Part shown: piece by piece, positions 59,401 to 64,000 of the stretch
Layout: every line of letters begins with the position of its first letter
Position numbering within the stretch: the first letter of the stretch is position 1
NCBI GenBank assembly: GCA_030063045.1
Contig: JAQSEB010000108.1
Location: 248,001-312,000 of the forward strand
Direction of reading: 5' to 3'
DNA from: Pratylenchus scribneri
Lineage: Eukaryota > Nematoda > Chromadorea > Rhabditida > Pratylenchidae
DNA length: 64,000 nt
Program-made: the position numbers and the translations under genes
Notes under the pieces: generated by a model
Databases searched by the model: none
The model's input: only the letters and a program-made list of their open reading frames with translations
What the model was told of the DNA's origin: nothing

Positions 59401-61109
59401 TGTTTTCGTTCCTCCAAAGATTTTGTGTTTTTGTTCCTTCAAACATTTTGTGTTTTCGTTCCTCCAATGTGTTTTTGCTTCTCCAAACATTTTGTGTTTT
59501 TGGTTATTCCAAACATTGTGTGTTTTTGTTGTTCACACATTTTGTTTGTTATTCCAAACATATTATGTTTTTGTTCCTTCAGACATTTTATGTTTCATTA
59601 AAACTCGGCATCTTTCAAAACTTTTCATCCATTTTTATCCTTTCACATTCTTTAACTTAATTTTTTAACATTAAATAAGAAAATCAGCTACAATTTTACA
59701 TATTTTTTACATTTAATTTATTAATTGCACAAAATGATGGAATGTTTTTAATTTTTTAATTTTTTAATTTTCTGTTTTTTTTTGTTTATGCCTCGCTCAC
59801 ATAAAAACTGCATGCAGTTTTTCTGCATTCAGTTTTTCTGCAACTTTTTTGCAGAAACTGCAATTTTATGTGAGCACCCAAATTTGCAGAAAAACTGCAT
59901 GCAGAAAAACTGTATGCAGAAAAACTGTATGCAGTTTTTATGTGAGCACCACCCAGCAATTTGCAATAGAATTTCATTACAAAATTAAAAATCCGAAATT
60001 GGTTCAAAATTAATCTAAAAAATTTTTTAAAAGCACCATTGGATTAAGCATAGTCGAAAACCCCCGACGACATTTTTCGGGATCGAAATTCCCGCCTTTT
60101 CCTATGCGTTTAGAACTTGCAGCAAAAAATTTGCTGCAAAAAAATGATCGGCCGATCATTTCAAATTTTCTGCAAATGCAGCAACTTTTTTGCAGAAACT
60201 GCAATTTTATGTGAGCACCCAATTTGCAGAAAAACTGCATGCAGCTACTTTTTTGCTGTTTCTGCATTTTTATGTGAGCACCCAAATTTGCAGAAAAACT
60301 GCATGCATCAAATGCTCTCCTCTTTTTCCGTTATCTTTTTTGCTGCAAAAATTTTGCAGTTTTTATGTGAGCGAGGTATCAGACAAACTCATTTAGTATA
60401 TTTGGATTATTTTCATTTTTTGGTTTTAAATATTTTAATGGACTAGGAAAGAAGAATTTTTATAATATAATATTCAATGCGTCTCGATAAAATCAACAAA
60501 ATTGGTATAAGATTTACCGGTATCTGATTTATTTAAAGTCAAAAACTATTTTTGATGCCAAAAAAATTTTATCCCTTATTCAATTATTAATCAAAAAATG
60601 GATTAATTTAAAATTATAAAATTTTAATTTTTTATAATATTTTTCAATAAAATATAACTTTTTACTTTTTAAAATTTGAATAAAAATTTCGATTCGAGAA
60701 TTTCGATTTTTAAAGTTCGAGACAACTCCTCTGTTCAGAACTATTATAATTATGATATAAAATTAATTTTATTTAGAGCTAATTTTACATTATATCCATT
60801 AACGCCAATCCATCTTATTAATTTGCAAATGGACTGCTCCTCCTCTAGCAATGAGATGGTGGGACTTGTCTGTTCAAAAATGGCAATAGCCACCCAAATT
60901 TGTTGTTGTTGGCCACCGCCCCCACCCTCATCATCAACGAAAATGGCCAATTGCGTTGGGGCATAGGGTTGTCGTGGGAAATATTGTTGGATGAGTGAGT
61001 GAAAAATTGGATGTACCATTTGTAGACGGAAAAGTTGTGGCCGAGTGAAGAAACCAACGCATTGGATCCAATCATTTTCGTTTATTTGCAGAGCAGGCTT
61101 TGTTGTCAT
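53480..61109 (-). CDS. Large protein of unknown family, weak F-box-like N-terminus
   Basis: Seven exons join in consistent phase: 61109-60789, 58786-58551, 58072-57796, 56533-56249, 55624-55412, 54865-54686 and 53662-53480; 564 residues. The first 45 residues (INENDWIQCVGFFTRPQLFR then LQMVHPIFHSLIQQYF) resemble the divergent F-box-like pattern of nematode proteins; this is tentative. Exon 1 continues with a Gly/Gln run. Later exons have no recognised domain (e.g. CPEWHLFVQPLDDDD, NVKIPIEVCDGGIHQQQ, FSHAELIIKMTLLSELF, GIRLIFPHDKKNIIEDILP). No signal peptide or TM segments, so probably cytosolic. The last exon reads FYIRSMFTPTSDGCRLKIYR to a TAA; exons downstream may belong too. Every large intron is occupied by repeats: a minisatellite and family-F foldback in intron 1, a second family-F foldback in intron 3, family A in intron 3, family D in intron 5. 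Confidence 0.6.
55080..55388. repeat. Foldback family D copy in an intron
   Basis: Central arms AATATTGAATATTC / GAACATTCAACGTTGG and GGCCAAAAAACCGC / GCGGTTTTTTGTCC are inverted; the right end carries GCCAAACTGTTTCGTCAGAA. It ends about 25 bp from exon 5 of the 53480-61109 gene. Confidence 0.65.
56587..56940. repeat. Foldback family F (CTGCATGCAG type), copy 1
   Basis: Made of alternating TCACATAAAAACTGCATGC and GCAGAAAAACTGCATGC words with GTGAGCACCCAA/GGTCACATAAAA. Several nested palindromes plus a GATCGGCCGATCATTT core at 56750. Terminal words CCTCGGTCACATAAAA and TTTTTCCGTGTGAC. Confidence 0.8.
57300..57720. repeat. Foldback family A copy with extended ends
   Basis: Inner arms TCATCGAGACGCGTCGATTG / CAATCGACGCGTCTCGATGA are perfect inverted copies; outer ends add three TTTTTGTCCACAAAAT words at the left and three ATTTTGTGGACAAAAAG words at the right. 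A 15-C tract lies just outside at 57143-57157. Confidence 0.85.
58272..58482. repeat. Foldback repeat with GAA/TTC centre
   Basis: Ends TTAGGGATTGGATGGG and the complement of CCATTTCCAACCCCTAA are inverted; the centre is GAAGAAAAAGAG against TCTTCCTCTTCC. It sits in intron 2 of the gene at 53480-61109. Confidence 0.65.
58950..59590. repeat. Second minisatellite, 25-bp unit arranged as 50-bp dimers
   Basis: Units alternate CAAACATTTTGTGTTTTCG then TTCCTC and CAAAGATTTTGTGTTTTTG then TTCCTT, giving a 50-bp dimer repeated about six times between 59180 and 59470, with degenerate units outside. The core ATTTTGTGTTTTTGTTC is shared with the minisatellite at 17995-20885. It lies in intron 1 of a minus-strand gene, so the sense RNA is A/C-rich here. 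Confidence 0.92.
59791..60380. repeat. Foldback family F, copy 2
   Basis: Left end CCTCGCTCACATAAAAACTG, right end its complement CAGTTTTTATGTGAGCGAGG. It shares long stretches with copy 1 (GATCGGCCGATCATTT; ACTGCATGCATCAAATGCTC). A non-matching insert occupies about 59965-60115. Confidence 0.85.
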
Positions 61110-63090
61110 TACTCCAATTTATATATTATTTTTACTTCATGTTATGGCTAAAATAAGGAGAAAGGAAGAAGAAAGGGCCATGGGCCAATGAAGCAATGAA
61201 AAGGAATATGGCCCAAAGCAATAGCCAAGACTCCCGCCACCGCCGGTGTGGTGGAATAGTCTAACGGTTAAAGGCACTAGGCAGCAAAGGTGCCCAATGC
61301 GACAACGACTTCCACCCAATCTTTTACTCCATATCACTCATATTTTACTCCAAAAGTATTTTTTGATGTGTTCAAATAAATTAGAAATCGATTTTATACC
61401 CTAAAAACCTTATACCTTATATCAATTTGTGGATCTAATCGACATGAATTGAATGTTATAAAAATGTCAGATTTTGGCCCAAAATTAAAGTATTTAAAAT
61501 CAAAAAATTGAAATATGGTTTACCCGGTTTAACTCATTCACAGTTTTGGTTTAAAATAATAAGAAATGCATATGTCAAAAGACGCGTCTCGATGGGATCT
61601 ATAAAAATTGTATAAGCTATAAGGTTAGTAGGGTCTAAACCAGTTCCTGATTTATTAAATTTTAAAAACTACTTTTTGATTAATAAAAAATAAAAAATTG
61701 GACAAAAAAGGGTTATTAAAAAATATTTTATCGTTTTTAAAATATAATAGGCTGTTTAATAGGGAGGAGGATTGCTTTTGTCTCATAAAAAATAAAACAA
61801 AATAGGCCTAATTTTATAGGTTTGCAAATCGTGAAAATTTTATACTGGATATCTGCTGCTTTTCATAGTATAAATACTAAATATAGGTATCAAATTTATT
61901 AAAAGTAGAGGAAATAATCCACACACACAGCACACACACAAATGTTTCTTTTCTCGAATAGCATGAAATTGGATGTCTGGCCAAAATCGATACTTCCTTC
62001 TTTATGCACAAAGAGCCACCACCCACATTGCATATGCATAGTCCATTGTGAGCAGCGGAAGAGAGAGAGAGAACGATGGCATATCGTGGTCAATGGGCTA
62101 CATTGCTACCGAAATCCGAAACCCCCAAAAAAAAAGAAATCCCCAAAAGGAGAAATAGGACAAAATCCCCAAATGTGATAAATGAAATGTGGAATAAAAT
62201 TTCTTTCATTTTATTTTTTAAAATTATTCAAAATAATTATTTTTGTTCTTTTATTTCTTGTAATTTTTATATAACCATTTAAAATACAAAAATAATTCAT
62301 TCATTAATTTCACTCAAATTTATTTATCAAAGAATGAAATATAAAATTGAGTCAATGAATTTGGTCATTAATTCAATTTTACCTCAAATTTGCACAGCAA
62401 CAGCAGCCAAAACGAAGAGCACACTAGGGCAGAAAGAATAAAAAGAGAATTTTTGACAGAGTTGGGCATTTTATACACTAGAATTTCTCCATTTGTTTTT
62501 CTTTCATCCCTCTATATTTATATTCTCTGTGTTTCGGCTCTACCACTAGCAGCTGTCGCCGACTTTGGCATTGGCACTCCTCTTTGCAAATAAATTGATT
62601 TTCCATGGACCCATTCTTACTAGCATTAAATTTTTTATAACTCCTACTATACGTAAAATAAATTTCAAAAAAATTCAATTTACCGATTAAATTTTAAATT
62701 ATATCCTATAAATATTTTAGAAATCTGCTAGGCTGACAAAACATTCTAGAACAAAAAATGTCTAACCCTAATAAAAATTGTCAACTTTAAATATTTATAC
62801 ATTAAATTATTTAGTAAATTTTTTTATATTCTAGAATGTTACTATTTATTTTCGATTCTAGCTATTTAATAACTTTTTCCTTCTAATCAAAAAAAAAAAA
62901 TATTTTAATCCGATGTACAATTTTTGTAAGAATCTTCTAGAAGAAATGAAGGAATTGCTGATTTTAAAATTAAAAACTATAAATTTTTAGGTAAATAAAA
63001 AAAAAGTAAATTAAAATTTGGATACATGATTATTTTTGCCTACAATGCCCCCTAGCTCAGTCGTTCGCCCGTTCCAAACATCGCAGAAAA
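61110..63090. other. Intergenic with family A copy and CA microsatellite
   Basis: A family-A foldback lies at about 61350-61690 (AAGACGCGTCTCGATGGGAT at the right). A short (CA)n stretch is at 61918-61940. A divergent family-A half is at about 60475-60560, inside the neighbouring intron. ORFs at 61942-62178 and 62390-62593 have no support. Confidence 0.55.
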
Positions 63091-64000
63091 ATGACAAATA
63101 TCCAACAACAGCAGCAGAAGCAGGAACAAAGGAAATTTATTAATCACATCGTATTTTATGCATTTTTACTGCATTTATTCTCATTGAATTTGTATGGCTA
63201 TTCGCTGATACCAAAAGTATATGAAAAATTACTGAAAATGCCATCGATCGACTTGCCAGTTCTCAGCATTTTTTTCTTTTCACATTATTTGCTAAGTTTT
63301 ATACATGGTGCCGAGACTTTTGACAAAGGCATTCGACGAGCCGAAAAGGATGGCTTATTTGATTAGTTGCTAACTACAGGGTGTCCATGAAAATAGCAAA
63401 TTTTAAAATCAAATAATTTTTTTCATTTTCTGGATCGTGTTTGCGCGTTTCACCGAAAAAGTCGGAAAAAACATTTAAATCAAACCATGCTTTTGCCAGT
63501 TTGACATTTACAAATGCATGTTTTGAAACCGGTTTTAAGTGTTTTCAAACATGCTGAATCCGAAGACATCATTGGTTTTTTGGTTTAACCCCTGCAAATA
63601 GCCGAAAACCGGTTTGGATAAAATGTCTTTTCCGACTTTTTAGGTGAAACGCGCTAGCACCTTCTGGATCAAATTAGGGTAAGTTTTGTATCAAAACGAT
63701 ATACATACAATATACGACCTTTTACATTTTTTACAATATTATTTTAGTTGCTATCTTTGACCGATATCTCGCGCCTTAAAAGTTTGATCAAATGGCTTTA
63801 TTGTTTTCGAATTGTCTGCTATTTTGGCACGGCAATTCTTTTCAATGCCATTTACATTTCATTTTATTTTGGCCACTTCCAAATTATATTACAAAATTGC
63901 TTTAACGATATGGCAATATTTTTGGCATTGAACTTTTTTATGGGCCAACAAATTGATCTTTGGTGGTATTTGCTATGTGCATTTGTTTTGAGTCAACATA
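63091..64000 (+). CDS. Multi-pass membrane protein, interrupted; runs off the right edge
   Basis: A first block (63091-63366) starts MTNIQQQQQKQEQRKF, then two hydrophobic segments (IVFYAFLLHLFSLNLYGY and LPVLSIFFFSHYLLSFI), then KGIRRAEKDGLFD and TAG. A second block (63748 to the edge) follows a TATTTTAG acceptor and encodes more membrane segments (VCYFGTAILFNAIYISFYFG, DMAIFLALNFFM, WWYLLCAFVL). The two blocks are in the same frame if joined directly, but no donor gives a clean phase: the TAG sits at the joint. A foldback repeat lies between them. Either the first exon ends earlier (GTATATG at 63220 or GTTCTC at 63261 are phase 0) or the gene is disrupted. Family not recognised. Confidence 0.5.
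63363..63753. repeat. Insert flanked by a 10-bp direct repeat, holding foldback family B copy 2
   Basis: TTAGTTGCTA occurs at 63363-63372 and 63744-63753. Between them CTACAGGGTGTCC follows the left copy, and a family-B foldback (GCGCGTTTCACCGAAAAAG at 63432, AGGTGAAACGCGCTAGCAC ending near 63661) fills the middle. Confidence 0.6.

Noticed and set aside
59011..59668. ORFs of about 190 codons on the plus strand at 59 kb
   Set aside because: Same reason: repeat translation within an intron of a minus-strand gene.
61249..61322. tRNA-like stretch (GGTGGAATAGTCTAACGGTT)
   Set aside because: The first half resembles a tRNA A-box and D-arm, but I could not find a matching B-box, anticodon stem or closing acceptor stem. 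At best a tRNA pseudogene or SINE head; tRNAscan or a covariance model would decide.
1..64000. CRISPR array, bacterial operon or integrated virus
   Set aside because: Introns, splice signals and nematode gene families throughout show a eukaryotic nuclear genome. The tandem repeats have no unique spacers between them, and no viral genes were recognised.

Overview
This is a gene-bearing, AT-rich window of a nematode genome. Evidence: nearly all genes are split into short exons with GT..AG introns (many of only 40-60 bp) and TTTTCAG/TTTTAG acceptors. The recognisable products are families known from nematodes: a DUF268 protein, a Methyltransf_22 protein, a ten-cysteine Ly6/TFP-like protein, an F-box region and a LEM-3/ANKLE1-type GIY-YIG nuclease. 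Acceptor-like TTTTAG motifs lie just before some ATGs, as expected with spliced-leader trans-splicing. Base composition, F-box-like genes and families of small secreted proteins suggest a plant-parasitic tylenchid (Meloidogyne-like), but that placement is an inference.

Layout. 0-9.4 kb: a DUF268 gene (-, running off the left edge) divergent from a Methyltransf_22 gene (+), then a Ly6/TFP-like gene (-). 10-36 kb: a mosaic of paralogous, partly broken copies of three gene types: a two-TM protein with an acidic/Ser-rich tail, a tiny secreted Cys-rich protein, and a six-TM protein on the opposite strand. Inserted in this mosaic are an F-box region plus GIY-YIG nuclease (15.0-23.0 kb) carrying a 2.9-kb intronic minisatellite, a small membrane-protein gene with an in-frame TGA, and a membrane-protein gene on the minus strand. 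37.1-39.6 kb: a Helitron-like element with an N-terminal Rep/helicase-type ORF fragment. 40-46 kb: another Cys-rich copy, a secreted protein built from tandemly duplicated mini-exons, and a secreted helical protein with an odd splice acceptor. 47.2-48.2 kb: a Merlin/IS1595-like (ISXO2) transposase with an intact DDE triad. 51.8-61.1 kb: a long seven-exon minus-strand gene with a weak F-box-like N-terminus, its introns full of repeats. 63.1 kb to end: a multi-pass membrane protein gene running off the right edge.

The window is saturated with foldback (MITE-like) repeats. At least eight families are recognisable by terminal inverted repeats and recur within the window; many sit in introns and one makes up essentially a whole intron. 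Two 25-bp minisatellites that share a core word lie 40 kb apart, each inside an intron of a different gene. Exon boundaries were deduced by hand from reading frame, splice consensus and phase; boundaries that could not be reconciled are flagged.
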